Source: Bathynomus jamesi (Eukaryota > Arthropoda > Malacostraca > Isopoda > Cirolanidae). From it: a DNA stretch of 64,000 nt. The stretch covers positions 352,501-416,500 of the forward strand of contig JAJOZX010002575.1 in assembly GCA_023014485.1 (NCBI GenBank). Direction: 5' to 3'. Each line of letters starts with the position of its first letter. Positions within the stretch are counted from its first letter, which is position 1. A model generated the notes under the pieces. It saw only the letters and a list, made by a program, of their open reading frames with translations, was not told the DNA's origin and did not search any database. The position numbers and the translations under genes were made by a program. Positions 21,218-32,951 of this stretch are shown here, one piece after another.

Positions 21218-21647
21218 ATCAACATGATGGTGCTCCTTGTCACTATGCCAAAATTGTTCAGGATTATCTAAATGGACGTTTTCCAAATCGCTGGATCGGA
21301 CGCGGAAGCAACAGACCTTGGCCAGCGAGATCACCAGATTTAACCCCTTTAGATTTCTTTGCATGGGGCTTTATCAAATCGCACGTCTATCAGACGAAGA
21401 TTACGAGTCTTGAAAACTTACGTACACGTATACGAACTGCTGCAGATAACATAACCCCGCAAATGCTCCAGAATGTGTTTAGAAATGCTGCGGAACGATT
21501 TGAGCTGTGCAGGGATACTGATGGGCATCACGTCGAATCCTACTCTTAATTATTTAATAAATGTTACCACTTTATCATTTTATGATTGAATTCCATATAA
21601 TTTCCAAGTGCTTCACAAAAATAGATCCTGACTTTATGTACACCCTG
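21218..21647 (+). pseudogene. Right arm: C-terminal DD41D transposase fragment with element end
   Basis: The plus strand encodes QHDGAPCHYAKIVQ (second catalytic Asp), ARSPDLTPLDFFAWG (third, 41 residues later) and the C-terminal ERFELCRDTDGHHVES, followed by ~100 bases ending at the inverted repeat. The N-terminal half of the transposase is absent. A later one-base difference from the left arm keeps this copy's frame open to the C-terminus. Confidence 0.85.
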
Positions 21648-21649
21648 TA

Positions 21650-22058
21650 TGTTTGCAATAACTAATAAATTTGTTGTTATTGTTTTCTTATCTTATTTTG
21701 GTTAATTTGCAGAGTTTAAACTTTAGGAGGGATGTAGTTGAAAAGATCAACATTGGGGTGGTGATTGTTCAAAAGAGTATGTTGGGGGGAAGTAGTTTAA
21801 AAGATCCCCGGTTTTATCTAGTTACCTCTAGACAATCTGGAATATGGTGGGGATATCAAGTTACAAAACAAAATTGGTTTTATCTGGCTACCTCCACACA
21901 ATCCAGAATTATTCAAGTGGAGGCATTACTTTTCAGCCCATCCTCGTATATATGTGTGTGTATTATTCCTATAGACAAATGAGCGGTTTAAGAGTGGTAG
22001 AAAAAGACAGATAAGAGATGGAGTTATATTCCGTTATGTTTCGGCACAAAGCCTTGCT
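21650..22058. other. Remnant sequence, no gene; mariner end at 21905-21945
   Basis: No convincing coding frame is seen. The stretch GTGGAGGCATTACTTTTCAG at about 21919 is the inverse of the mariner end at 3676-3715, so part of another copy of that family ends here. Three ~45-base segments ending in AAAAGATC or TACAAAACAAAATTGG look like decayed copies of each other. Confidence 0.5.
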
Positions 22059-22059
22059 C

Positions 22060-22310
22060 ACACAGAGCCTTGCGAGTGACCCGTTGCACACGTCGGGCTA
22101 ACATCATTAGAAAGAAAAAACTATGGTGTTTATCATTTACCATTACTTATTCGGACTATAGTGGATTTGTTCCATGCACGGTCTGTGTGTATCATATATA
22201 TATATATATATGTTACACAAAGACGTGCATGGAACAAGGAACTCGTCTGGGAAAACTCGCAAAGAGCTCCTTGTTCCATACACGGTCTGTGTAACATAAA
22301 AATTTCTCAG
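22060..22310 (+). repeat. Unclassified dispersed repeat A, copy 2
   Basis: This matches 3430-3690 over most of its length, including the (AT)n tract. After the tract there is an extra inverted piece in which GTTCCATGCACG reappears as CGTGCATGGAAC. It forms a hairpin around the (AT)n. Confidence 0.6.
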
Positions 22311-22483
22311 GGTACCATTCTGAGTTGTAATACATATATATAATATATATATATAAATTTACAACCTTACAACCTTACAAAGGTTCCACGTGATGATTTC
22401 TCATTTCGCGAAGGTCAAGCGTGTCGCCCCTCCTCTCGAGTTGGCCTGGTGAAGTAGTGAGCTGGATTCTTGCGCTCTCCACC

Positions 22484-25456
22484 TCACATAGCCAGGTACG
22501 CCCGGCTCATCGGGATTGTTCTGAGCCAGGCGTCAAGTCTTCTTTTGAAGATTTCCACTGCAACTCCCTTCGTGTTTCTTAGGTCTTTGGGCAACTGATT
22601 AAATAGTTTTGGTCCTCTCACTACAAAACTATTTTCTTTCAGGGTTAAGGATGTTCCCTGTCTCGCCTTCAATTTGGGAATACGACACAGTCTACCGCTT
22701 CTACTTTCCACCGTTGTTTGGGGAGTTATGGGATTCAGAGTAAGATTAGGGACTAGTTTCTCCATTATTTTCCAAGTGTAAATAATGGTGTATCTCTCTC
22801 TTCTCCTTTCCAGTGAATATAGGTCTAGTTCTCGTAACCTTTCCCAGTAATTTAGTTCTTTGCACCCATTGATCTTGGCTGTGAAACTTCTTTGAATCCC
22901 CTCCAGCTGTCTAATGTCTTTTTTTTATATGGGATGTTAGGACCGAGCAGTATTCCAGTTTGGGTATTATCAGGGTTTTCAGTAGAGGGATCATTACATT
23001 CCTATCCCTTCGTTTAAAAGTTCTCAATATCTGACCCGTTATTCTCTTTGCTCTGTTTACTGCTATCTTATTTTGTGTTTCAAATTTCGCATCATCTGTC
23101 ATTACAACCCCTAAATCTTTTGCTCTGGCATTTCTCTGGACTTCCTGTCCATTTGGGGTATAATATTCCATGGACTTTAGGTCTTCTCTTTTTCCGTACC
23201 GTAATAGCTGAAATTTCTGGGTGTTAAACTTCATATTGTTGTCTTCCGTCCAATTGTAAATTTTGTTTATGTCGGTTTGTAGAGATCCTATGTCTTCTGG
23301 TTTTCGTATTTTTCTACTGATCTTTGTGTCATCTGCAAAGGATGTTACTGTGCTGTCTCTGGTAACGTCCTCATCTATGTCAGTTAGCATGATTATGAAG
23401 AGTAGTGGAGCTAATACCGTTCCTTGTGGTACTGAGCTGAGGACCTCTGATTCTGATGAAGATACTCCTTGTACTGTAACGACTTGCCTCCGCTCACTAA
23501 GGAAATTATATATCCATTTCCCTACTTTTCCTGTTATTCCCATATATTTCAGTTTATGTATTATGATTCCATGGTCACACTTGTCGAACGCTTTAGCAAA
23601 GTCTGTGTATAGTACATCATAGTTTTCATTACTTTCAAGTGAATCAATAATGTTGTTGTAGTGTACCATTAGTTGTGACAGGCATGATCTGCCTGACCGA
23701 AACCCGTGTTGGTTATCATTGAATTTTTTCTGAGTTTCCAAAAAGTCATAGATTTTCTGTCTAACAATTCTTTCAAATATTTTGGTGAGATGAGATGTAA
23801 GCGACACTGGCCTATAGTTTTTGGCCTCGAATCGATCTCCTCCTTTATATATTGGGACTATGTTCGCGCTCTTCAGGATGCCCGGTATTTCTCCCGTGTT
23901 TAATGATCGTCTCCATATCCAGTATAGGGGCTCAGCGATTGCATTCTTGCAGTTTTTGATCAGTGTGGCATTCCATTTATCCGGTCCTGCCGCTGAGTGT
24001 GTTTTTAGTTTCCCTATGACTTGTGCAATATCCTCCGTCGTAAAGTCGAAATCCGTTATACTTTCCCCTTGTGGTTCTTCTTCAAAGAACGCGTTTCTAT
24101 CGCATATCAGTTTGTCAGTTTTTGGGATACTGAAAGATGATTCATACTGAGCTTTTAATATATCAGCTACTTCTGTTAGATCATCAGATAAATCACTGTT
24201 CTCATTTTTTAAAGGCCCGATAGTCGCATAGTTTTTCGACTTTCTTTTTGCGAAATTATAGAAGTACTTTGAGTTAGCCTTTATCGCTTCTATAGCGTCA
24301 TCTTCTTCTTTTTCTGTATGCTTCGCGATTAGTTCCTGTATGACGACATCGATATTTTGCAGTTTATCATTTAATATTTTTCTGATGTTATCTTTACAAT
24401 TATTTAATTTTGCAGTCACTCTTTTTCTCTTTCGGAACAATGCCCTCTTTTGTCTTTCGAACCTGCTTCTCCTTCCTCTTTGTTGTATCTTTGGGACATG
24501 TTTTTCCACAATTTCTAACGTCTTCTCTTCTAACATCATTAGCATCTCTTCCGTTGTCTTGGCCTCGAAAATGGTTTTCCAATCTATTACTTCCATGCTG
24601 GATGTCACATCTTCCCAATTTATAGCTTTGGAGTGAAAATTAAAAATTTCGAATTTGCTTCTTTCTGTTGTGCGTGTTCTTTCCTTTCCTGTTGCCTTTA
24701 TATTAGTTGTTATTTCAATGATGTTGTGGTCTGATATCCTAGTTGGGGATATTTCCACATTATCAATTAGATTACTGTTGTTTGTGAATACCAAATCTAG
24801 GCAGTTGTTTTTTTCTTGTGTTTTCTGTTATTTCTTGCGTTAACATAAATTCATCAGCTAAAGCTAGTAGCATTTTTACCTGCTCCTGGTCTTCTCGTGT
24901 GCCCCCCTTGTCCTGGTGTATACATATATTTTTTCGTATCCTTTTATATTTCATGAATGGGAAATTAAAATCACCACAGAGAAAAATATTTGGGGTTGGA
25001 GAATGTAGATCTTTTACCGTTTCTTACCTCTGTAATGGAATCTGAAAATTTTGAGGTTGGCGTGTTTGGGGGTCTGTACATTACAATTAGTACCATATTT
25101 AATTTTTCAATTTTTGCTGCCACACATTCTACGTAGTTGTTTGAGGTACTTATAGCCATTTCTGCTATGTGCCTTTCGTGTGTGTAAATAGCACATCCTC
25201 CTTTACGTCTCACTGTTCTGTCGGCTCGGAGGATGTTATATTTGTCAATTTGTATTTCTTTTTTGTCAATACAGGACTCACAATTTTCACAGTTCGCCTG
25301 GCAGTCCTTTAGATGAGTTTCCGTGAGGCATGTAAAGTCTGCTCCGGCTTCTTGCATGAGTCCTTTCAGGTATAAAACTTTGTTTGTGGAGTGGTTTGAT
25401 TTGAGGCCCTGTATGTTGGCTAGGATTATTTTTATTTTTCTCTTTCTTTTTCGCAT
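22484..25456 (-). pseudogene. LINE ORF2: endonuclease and reverse transcriptase, few frameshifts
   Basis: The apurinic-type endonuclease domain begins at 25456 (KIIILANIQGLKSN, FTCLTETHLK, YRPPN), shifts frame near 25010 and again near 24800, and ends with SDHNIIEI. The main frame 24794-22911 (627 aa) holds the reverse transcriptase: NYRPVSLTS, QHGFRSGRS, VLYTDFAKAFDK, SSVPQGTVLAPLLF and the catalytic FADDTKIS. A frameshift in an A-tract near 22920 separates the last ~90 residues (22765-22484). Three lesions prevent a full protein, but every catalytic motif is still visible. Confidence 0.85.
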
Positions 25457-25532
25457 ACAGGTGGTTCCGATTTGTTTTCCAATGGGGGTGCCGGTTTCGT
25501 TGCCTTGTGGTCCTCCGAGAATTTACCTCTTT

Positions 25533-26389
25533 TTATCTTTGTCGGTACCTGTTGTCCCGATAACGCATGAAGTGCCTTTGTTCGTACCTTCTGTCCGGCT
25601 CTCGGATTTCTATATTTATATTTGTCAGCTGGTTTTGTAATTGCTGAGAGTATTTAGCAGCTGAAATGTGTTGGCTGCGTCTAAAAAATTTCCACTCTTC
25701 TTTGATGTTCGTTTTTTCTGTTCCCTCGTTGCGTTCCTTTGAGGGTGGTGGTATCGGCATTTTTTTTCGTATTTGCAACTCCCATATCTTTCATAAGTGT
25801 TGCAGACCGTAAGATGGTGGAACATGCATTTCTTATCAAACTTGCAGTATCCACTTGTGTAATGCATTTTGCATAATGTGGGATGTGCATATATGCATTG
25901 CCCATCCCGATATCTGCAGTTTCCTTTCGCGTAGTATTTGCATGATATTTTCTACGCTTCTGCTTTCTTTCTTATTATTTTCCAAGTTCTTAGTTTTGGC
26001 ATTATCATTATTTTCTTTGGCTGTTTATTTTCTACGTTTTTAGTTATTATCTTTTATCATTTCGCTCGTTGGACCGTTTGTCTACTTCGCCACTTTTACT
26101 TATTTCTTTCCTTTCATCTATGTCTTCCTTCCGTATTATATTGTTTATATCGTTATTTATTATTAATTGTTGTTCGTTATTATGCTGTTTTCGTTATTTC
26201 GTCTTCTCTCTCATCCACCCTGTTTTTCGTTGGGACCATTTCGGACCCATGTGTCCCCATTATTTCATTCTTTTTTGTAACTTTCGAGTCTGCTATCTCC
26301 ATTTCTTTAAAGACCGCGAAAGAATTTACGGTCTGTGTACACGCCACATAGAAATTTGATCCCCACGACGTGTTTCGCGTTCGAGACAA
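25533..26389 (-). pseudogene. LINE ORF1-like with CCCH zinc fingers (broken)
   Basis: The frame 25867-25625, extended upstream in the same frame to about 25950, shows three closely spaced C-C-C-H patterns: CKYYAKGNCRYRDGQCIYAH, then YCKFDKKCMFHH, then a third ending CKYEKKCRYHH. A small frame at 26389-26180 may be the start of ORF1. Frameshifts occur between these parts and again near 25620. The position just upstream of ORF2 on the same strand suggests an RNA-binding ORF1 product. The family identity of this ORF1 is not known to me. Confidence 0.55.
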
Positions 26390-26399
26390 GAGTTATTTC

Positions 26400-26919
26400 C
26401 CTCTCATTCCAATTCATGCAGTTAAAGTCGTTTAATCGTTGCAGAAATCACATCTAATCGCTAGGCTTTCCGTTGTTACTAAATTGCACAATTACAGATT
26501 AAGTGAGAATTTGGACCCATATCCATGCTATTCCTTAATTAGTGTAAGAAGAAATACCCACACAAATTCTTTATTTATTTATTTTATTCCTGTTTCTTTC
26601 CTTTCGATGGTCGAGGGTATTTCGAGGGTTTTCTGACCTTTCGTTTATGACCTTTTTCCTGCTTTGTTTCAAACTTTCTCGAATGCCAACCGTATTTCGT
26701 TTTGAATATATACGTTAAAATTGGTGATAAATTATGTAAACTGTATTGCACTTTCTTAATTTTAATGAATTTCACTTTATAATTTATATGCACGGATTCA
26801 CTGATACTTTATACACTTTCGGGTGCAACAGAATAAACCGCCGAGTGATTATTCCCTTCTAATTTGGGTGTTAAATAGAGAGAGCAAAACAACACGTCCA
26901 TTCACCACAGGGTACAAGC

Positions 26920-26985
<66 letters not shown>

Positions 26986-27330
26986 TAGCATCCTTAAAAC
27001 ATGCTGAAAAAGGAAAATATCTTTATATGAATTTATAGGATTCCCACTCTTATTTATGAGAATACTTGTATAAAAGATTGAAATCTGCTCTCATAATTTT
27101 GACTATTCTGACATTATAATTATAATTTTCCTTTAAGCGTTAAAATAAAAATAATTTCGGGTGAAATTTATATCTAAAAATAATTATTTTAATTAACTTA
27201 ACCCTCTGAGAAATCATTTCCATAACTCAAATCCGATTTTCTTGTCAAGGAGACAATGCGAAATGTTTCCCCTTCAGTCGACCTTTCCCCTTATCGTTAG
27301 TTTCGCAGCCCCATTCCCAGTAAAAGAGTC
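26400..27330. other. AT-rich DNA with (AT)n at 26923-26982
   Basis: No coding signal stands out. A ~60-base (AT)n tract is the only clear structure. Confidence 0.5.
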
Positions 27331-27355
27331 TCCATGAAAAAATATCAACCAATTT

Positions 27356-27393
27356 TTCTCTTCTTCTTCTTCTTTTTCTTCTTCTTCTACTTC

Positions 27394-27425
<32 letters not shown>

Positions 27426-27434
27426 CTTCTCTGC
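27356..27434. repeat. (CTT)n microsatellite
   Basis: About 25 CTT/TTC triplets lie in a row with a few changes. Apparent poly-Glu or poly-Phe frames here are artefacts of the repeat. Confidence 0.9.
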
Positions 27435-27439
27435 TTTCG

Positions 27440-29030
27440 AGAAAAACTTCATCTCGCAAAACTTGTTAAATACGAGTTTCTTCTTCCAAATCCCAGACGG
27501 TCCCTGGATGAAGCCATCTTGATGAAGCTCAATCCACGACTCCAAGTTGAGGCTGGCGAGAGCCAGTTCTTACAAAGGAAAACTGCGAGAGATACGAATG
27601 GCGAAGAAGAAGGATAAGAGGGATTCAAACCAGCAGAGAAATGAGTTAACGAACGGAGGATAAGGACATCCCTGCTGAGACGACAGGATTTGAACTTTGA
27701 TTGATTAGCATTTTATTCAAATTTATCTTGGTGTAATTTGCAGTTTTTTATATACAAAATATAAGTAGAAAAAATGAGTTTTTATTAAAATAGTCGAGCT
27801 TTATATGAACAGTGGGTGTATAATGTATCAAAGGACTTATATCTTAATATCAAAGAACAATTCAATTTTCTCGTAGTTGAATGTTCCGCAATACCTCGAT
27901 ATGGTTTTGTTTCAACCTCTTGAAAAAATTAGATTATTTCTTTTTGTGTTAAATACGTTACACTCAAAAAATTTTACTTAATTTAAATTAACAATTTTTG
28001 TTTCCACAAAATTATCAAAATTATGAAGCTCAGTTTTCTTAAACTTAAACTTCAAAATAAATTTGGTTTAGTTTAAACACATATAAGAGTATATTTCCTT
28101 GGGATTGGACTTCATTTCATGTGGCAAATTTCAAAATGATTAATTCCAAGTAGAGTAAATGTAATATTATACGTATTCATGGGCCCAAATCGGTATAAAA
28201 AAATGTGGGGTACATTTTGATATCACAATTAATGGATTTTTAGTACATGTATTTAAAATATGGTAACAAAAATGAAATGATAATATCGCTGTGGATCACA
28301 TGAGCACTACCTAATGTGAACAACTGAAACTAATAACGAGCAATAATACATAACAGAGAAGAAACTTCCCTTTTTTGACACGCTATGCGCTATGAAACGA
28401 AATATTGCAAGCTGATCGATTTTTCGAAACGAAACCTCAATATTATGCTATTGTGTTGAAGCATATTATTTAATTTGACAAAAGTAACATTGCATATTAC
28501 TCCATCGCTCCAGATAATAACCACGCGGAAATTGAAATACTCGTCCGGGAAATCGTCTCTAAAATAAACCTCGCATACTGGTCATGGGTCTCAATGTGAT
28601 GTAATATAATAATAATAATAATAAATAATAATATTTATTCATGTATTATAATTCGTCTTATTACTTTGGAATACCGTTAACCTACTAAGAGTTCCTAATA
28701 GTTCCCAAATAGTGGAGGGTACAATTGAATTGATACTGTGTCATCGCTCTTCTAAAAATGTGGGATACATGTACCCCCTCTCCCATAGGGATTTGTGCCC
28801 ATGTATGTGTTTAATCTACACCGAAAAAATAATGATGTCCATTATATATAAAAAATGAGTTCACATACTTTAAGCTCGTGGGAAATAATTTTTAAGTTGA
28901 GATGAAGCTAAAATAAAGTCGTGACAACCTCAAATAAAAAAGTAAATATGACTTCATTTTCATATAACTAAAAATGATATCTACCTGATTCTAAAATTCT
29001 CCTGGGTGCGACTTTTGGTTCAAAAGTCCG
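27440..29030. other. No recognisable gene
   Basis: AT-rich DNA with an (AAT)n tract at about 28608-28632. Neither strand shows a frame with recognisable motifs. Confidence 0.5.
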
Positions 29031-29037
29031 ATCTATA

Positions 29038-29330
29038 TGCGCCTCGGTGGTGTAGTGGTTAGCGTCGCTGACTACGAATCCATCGGCCCCGGATTTGAGA
29101 CCCGGTGACGGCAGCCGGCGCGCAGCAAAACCCAGCTGGTCATCCTTCCACACAATAAAGAACGTGGTTGATAGATAAATGGGTACCCTGGGTGGCCTAG
29201 TGGTTAAGACGTTGGGCTGCTGGTGGGGCGTGGTTTGGATTCCACGTTAAACTATAGGTCTAAGGTGGCGTGAAAAGCTTGACCTTCGTCAGAATGAACA
29301 ATTCGGGCGGAAGCTAACCAAAGGTTATAC
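29038..29330 (+). mobile_element. Two-module tRNA-derived SINE, copy 1
   Basis: The first module starts GCGCCTCGGTGGTGTAGTGG, an A-box-like sequence, with a B-box-like segment (GGATTTGAGACCCGG) about 45 bases later. After ~70 bases a second module, GGTGGCCTAGTGGTTAAGAC with TTTGGATTCCACG, again resembles A and B boxes. A tail follows, GCTTGACCTTCGTCAGAATG. Other copies lie at 36232-36508, 51763-52021 and, inverted, 48753-48990. None is a plausible functional tRNA. Confidence 0.75.
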
Positions 29331-29679
29331 AAATTAAATACGCGTCGGTTTCATAAACTGAATTAAGATCAGGTTTAATTGTTAATTTTACTCCAGTCAC
29401 GAGTTAATGTTATATCTATAGAAAAAGAGGGAGAATATAGAGAAAGATTAGATGCCCTGCAACTCGAACACACGTCATTGCTTCAGGAGCAATTTTGTTT
29501 TCAGTTGCTGGGATCTGAATACTGTTGAGAAACGCAGATACCCTAAAAAGCAAAGTCATGTGATTACCAATCAATTGGTCAATCGATCTAACGTACATTT
29601 GAAATATAGGTTATTAGAGTAAACTGCAAACACCAAACACCGTAACTCCGTAATAATTGGGTTTTATTTATTTTAATTA

Positions 29680-29711
<32 letters not shown>

Positions 29712-30250
29712 GTAATTATTATTATTATTATTATTATTATTAGTTATAAAAACCTATACGATGATTCAGTTTCATTCAATCACAAATTGATAAAAACAAT
29801 ATAACATTTTTGACATTACATATAATGTGCCATAGCATCAATTTCAACCTAAAAAATTATTTCTTTGTCAGTAACGTACCAATTATTACATCTAAATGAT
29901 TCTACCTAAGATGAATGAAAGCACTGACCCAAATAAGATAATGTTGGTGATAGTAGAAGATATTAACAATCATTGCAAATATTTATTTGTGCGACGAAGC
30001 CAATAAAGCTTATCATTATCATTATAAGTATTATTGGCAATGAAATGGGGTTAAGGTCACGTGAATTATATTTTTCAGTGATAAAGGAAATTTATTTTTA
30101 AGTAACATAATTTATTTAGTTAAATTTTAACAAAACGGGAATAAGAGTTTTTAACAAGGTACTTTGTTCATCCAAACAGTTTTTTTTGCTTAAATTAATA
30201 AAAAATACATCAAAAATTTATGTTAATGAAGATCGTAAAGAGTGTTTTTC
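29331..30250. other. No recognisable gene; (ATT)n at 29683-29742
   Basis: The stretch is AT-rich with an ATT trinucleotide tract and no coding motif. Confidence 0.5.
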
Positions 30251-30258
30251 AACAGAAT

Positions 30259-30260
30259 GG

Positions 30261-30326
<66 letters not shown>
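30259..30326. repeat. (CT)n microsatellite
   Basis: A CT dinucleotide tract of about 66 bases with one interruption. The 69-aa frame across it is an artefact. Confidence 0.95.
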
Positions 30327-30328
<2 letters not shown>

Positions 30329-30625
30329 AAAAGTGAGACTTCACTCCGAACATTTTACTTTTTACTCTCACTGGGAGAACTTTGTAGCTCACTAGTTATT
30401 GTTTAAAGTTGTACAGGTGCCTCAAAGACACGATAATGTATCTGTAAATTTAGATAAATACCATATAAAATTTCAGAAAAAAGTTCGCCTGCAAACACAA
30501 ACCTTCTTAAAAAGTATAAAGTATCAAGAGAAAAAAGGACATTAAATAAATAGCTGTCAAATTTTAACATGATTTGAACCAAAACATGCGTTGAATTATT
30601 CAATCAGATGTTAAATTACAGACTG

Positions 30626-30627
<2 letters not shown>

Positions 30628-30692
<65 letters not shown>
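30628..30692. repeat. (AC)n followed by (AT)n
   Basis: About 17 AC units run directly into about 15 AT units. The same compound tract occurs at 38996-39075. Confidence 0.95.
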
Positions 30693-30694
<2 letters not shown>

Positions 30695-32053
30695 TATTTT
30701 TAAATCAGTTGCATAACCTCAATTATTGAATGGTTTTCTACGGATTTCCCGAAATAAACATAAAAGAAGGAACAAAAAGTAATTCGAATCTGCAATGAGA
30801 ATTCAACCTATATACGGTATATGTATGGTATATATACGGTATATTTTTTTCTTTAAAGAAGGACCTCTTCCTGCATGTAAGTATAAATTTGTATGTTCCG
30901 GTTTTCTGGAACTGGTTGCATATATATATGCACTAAACAATCATTGTTTGTTTCTCCTTGAAGATGTGAATATATCACGAAAGCGCTCGGACTTCGTGTT
31001 TCCTTTTCCTTTTCCCTGTGGTTGTTTGCTTATATATATATATATATATATATATGCTTAATTAAGTTATAAAAGTGTTGATGAATCAACAAAGAGTTCT
31101 CATTCATTCATTTCATTACTAGCTGTATTAGAGGTTTTGCCCAAATTGAGAAGTTTGGCAGAAATTTACCAGATCTAGTTTGTGCCTTTTCAAGCTAAAA
31201 TATTAGTTTTATATCCGGTGGTCACTTTTTAGATTAACAGGATTAATTAAATGGGATAGATACGTCACTTGGAATTATTTCATTGAATTTTGGAGTCATT
31301 TCTCACCTTTTAGAATGTGTGGGTCATTTCTGCCAAAATTCTCAAACTGTGGTTTTGCATTCGACTTGCATGAACGTGATCGAGGAGTAGCTACTATTTA
31401 ACTCATTAGTGAACACTTAACTCAATACATTTTAGGATCAATATAAATACTCATACACATTTAATGTATAACTAGTACCTATTTATAATTTAATTAAACT
31501 ACTCACGAATACACATATTAACATAGTCTTTATCACTTCAATATCTTCCCATTAAACGCGTATGTTTCTGACTCCATATAAAAAATTCTTATTGCATCAA
31601 TATTTTTCAGCTTCTCTGAACCTGCTAAGAAGCGTAAACTAGATGCTATTGTTATGTTATTTTTATTGTGTAGGTAAAACCTTAGCCATCTCAAGGAATG
31701 AGACGAAGTAGCGAGAAAGGAACCAAAGAAAAAAATATCGTATAGAAAAAATAATTAAAAAAAAGGTAACCGCTGAACGGTGTGTGCACGTGTGTGTATT
31801 TGTATTCCTCGCCTCAATGTATTTATTTATGTATTCATGTCTGTAGTTGTGTACGCGTAATGATGTGTACGCGTGTATACGTTTGGATGATTACACTTTA
31901 AATATAATTTATTTCAAGTTACTGGAAGGAATGAAAAGGAATATTATGAATTCATCTGGGGAATGTTATCGGAGAGTAAAATTTGTTCATATATAAAGTT
32001 AAATCATCGCTAAGTAAAACCGCAGTAAATATATATATATATATATATATATA
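30693..32053. other. No recognisable gene
   Basis: Contains short (AT)n tracts at about 31030 and 32028-32053. Coding motifs are not visible on either strand. Confidence 0.5.
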
Positions 32054-32054
32054 T

Positions 32055-32400
32055 AACGTAAAGAACGACGCTTTGTATAGGAGAATTAGCCGCGCAAGAT
32101 GAGAGCGAAAGAACGAAACAAATGAAAAAATGAGGTAACCACCCGGAAATCGAACCCGGGATCTTCCGATTGCCGGTCAGATATGATAACCATTACACCA
32201 CGGGCCTCACTCAGTCAAATGTCGTAATTCCTCTACATGCCCGTGAGGCCCGTGGTGTAATGGTTATCATATCTGACCGGCAATCGGAAGATCCCGGGTT
32301 CGATTCCCGGGTGGTTACCTCATTTTTTCATTTGTTTCGTTCTTTCGCTCTCATCTTGCGCGGATAATTCTCCTATACAAAGCGTCGTTCTTTACGTTAA
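32055..32400. repeat. Perfect-ended palindrome with a tRNA-like sequence in each arm
   Basis: The outer ends are inverse copies (AACGTAAAGAACGACGC and GCGTCGTTCTTTACGTT). Each ~150-base arm contains GGCCCGTGGTGTAATGG (A-box-like), an anticodon-like hairpin TCTGA..TCGGA, and a B-box with T-arm CCCGGGTTCGATTCCCGGG. The acceptor ends pair only partly and the base before the would-be anticodon is C instead of U. These are tRNA-derived repeats rather than tRNA genes. The spacer is ~30 bases. (AT)n tracts lie outside both ends. Confidence 0.85.
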
Positions 32401-32427
32401 TTATACTGCGTGTTTGCAGTTATAATG

Positions 32428-32473
<46 letters not shown>

Positions 32474-32950
32474 TGTATACACACAGAATAGATTATACAT
32501 TGATCACTCACTAGACTAGAGTACGTATGTTAACTCAAATCATTGTTGCTTGCATTGAGTGATGAGCGACGTACGGGAGCCTCGTTAATAGGTTGAACCT
32601 TCATGTATTCTGCTCGTACCCTGAATGGGGTGTTACTAACTTAGGAAACACAAAGAAAACTAAAATAATATTCTAGACTCTAGAGTATCTTCAACTGCCC
32701 CATTTTTGCCAGAATATGAAATGGGTGTCGTAACTGGGTTTACGGTGGTTTATAACTGATTCTTGGCTATGTTGTAGGGGAAGCAAATAGACATAACCCA
32801 CACAAAACTTAATAATATATCTTCTGCAAATAATTTTCAGGTTATTTAATGAATTTTTATTTACTTTTTCTTTTCCGGATTAATGATATTCTCGAATTTA
32901 ATGTTTTTGTTGCAAGGAATATAAAGATACAAGGCAAGAAAAATAACCAT
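32401..32950. other. No recognisable gene; (AT)n at 32428-32472
   Basis: The DNA after the palindrome is AT-rich and contains no recognisable frame or repeat apart from the AT tract. Confidence 0.5.
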
Positions 32951-32951
32951 T

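Larger units (their letters stand above)
18062..21647. mobile_element. Composite Tc1/mariner element carrying tandem CRESS-virus capsid units
   Basis: The left end CAGGGTGTACATAAAGTC and the right end GACTTTATGTACACCCTG are perfect inverse copies. TA occurs on both outer sides (18060-18061 and 21648-21649). The two arms are inverted copies of the 3' half of a DD41D transposase (18062-18420 and about 21218-21647). Between them are two direct repeats of 1404 and 1399 bp. Each contains a capsid-like gene, a stem-loop and a transposase fragment. Length is 3586 bp. Matching ends plus a TA duplication argue that the whole block moved, or at least inserted, as one unit. No functional transposase remains inside. 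Confidence 0.85.
22430..26400 (-). mobile_element. CR1/Jockey-type LINE, nearly full length
   Basis: Read on the minus strand the order is a degraded ORF1 (about 26389-25533), then endonuclease and reverse transcriptase (25456-22484), then a 3' tail that matches the end of the fragment at 1150-2270. I found no clear target duplication or A-tail. Only a few lesions interrupt ORF2, which suggests moderate age. Confidence 0.85.

Noticed and set aside
18062..21647. CRESS Rep gene
   Set aside because: Neither strand shows rolling-circle motifs (FTLNN, HxQ, YxxK) or a helicase Walker A in the virus-like segments; only a capsid-like frame is present.
23263..24636. Plus-strand frames of 60-119 aa
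   Set aside because: They are antisense to the well-supported LINE reverse transcriptase on the minus strand.
27274..27522. Acidic or poly-Glu/poly-Phe proteins
   Set aside because: The frames are translations of a (CTT)n microsatellite.
32245..32330. Functional tRNA gene
   Set aside because: A- and B-box are good, but the acceptor stem does not pair, the base before the anticodon is C, and the same sequence occurs as inverted pairs in several loci.
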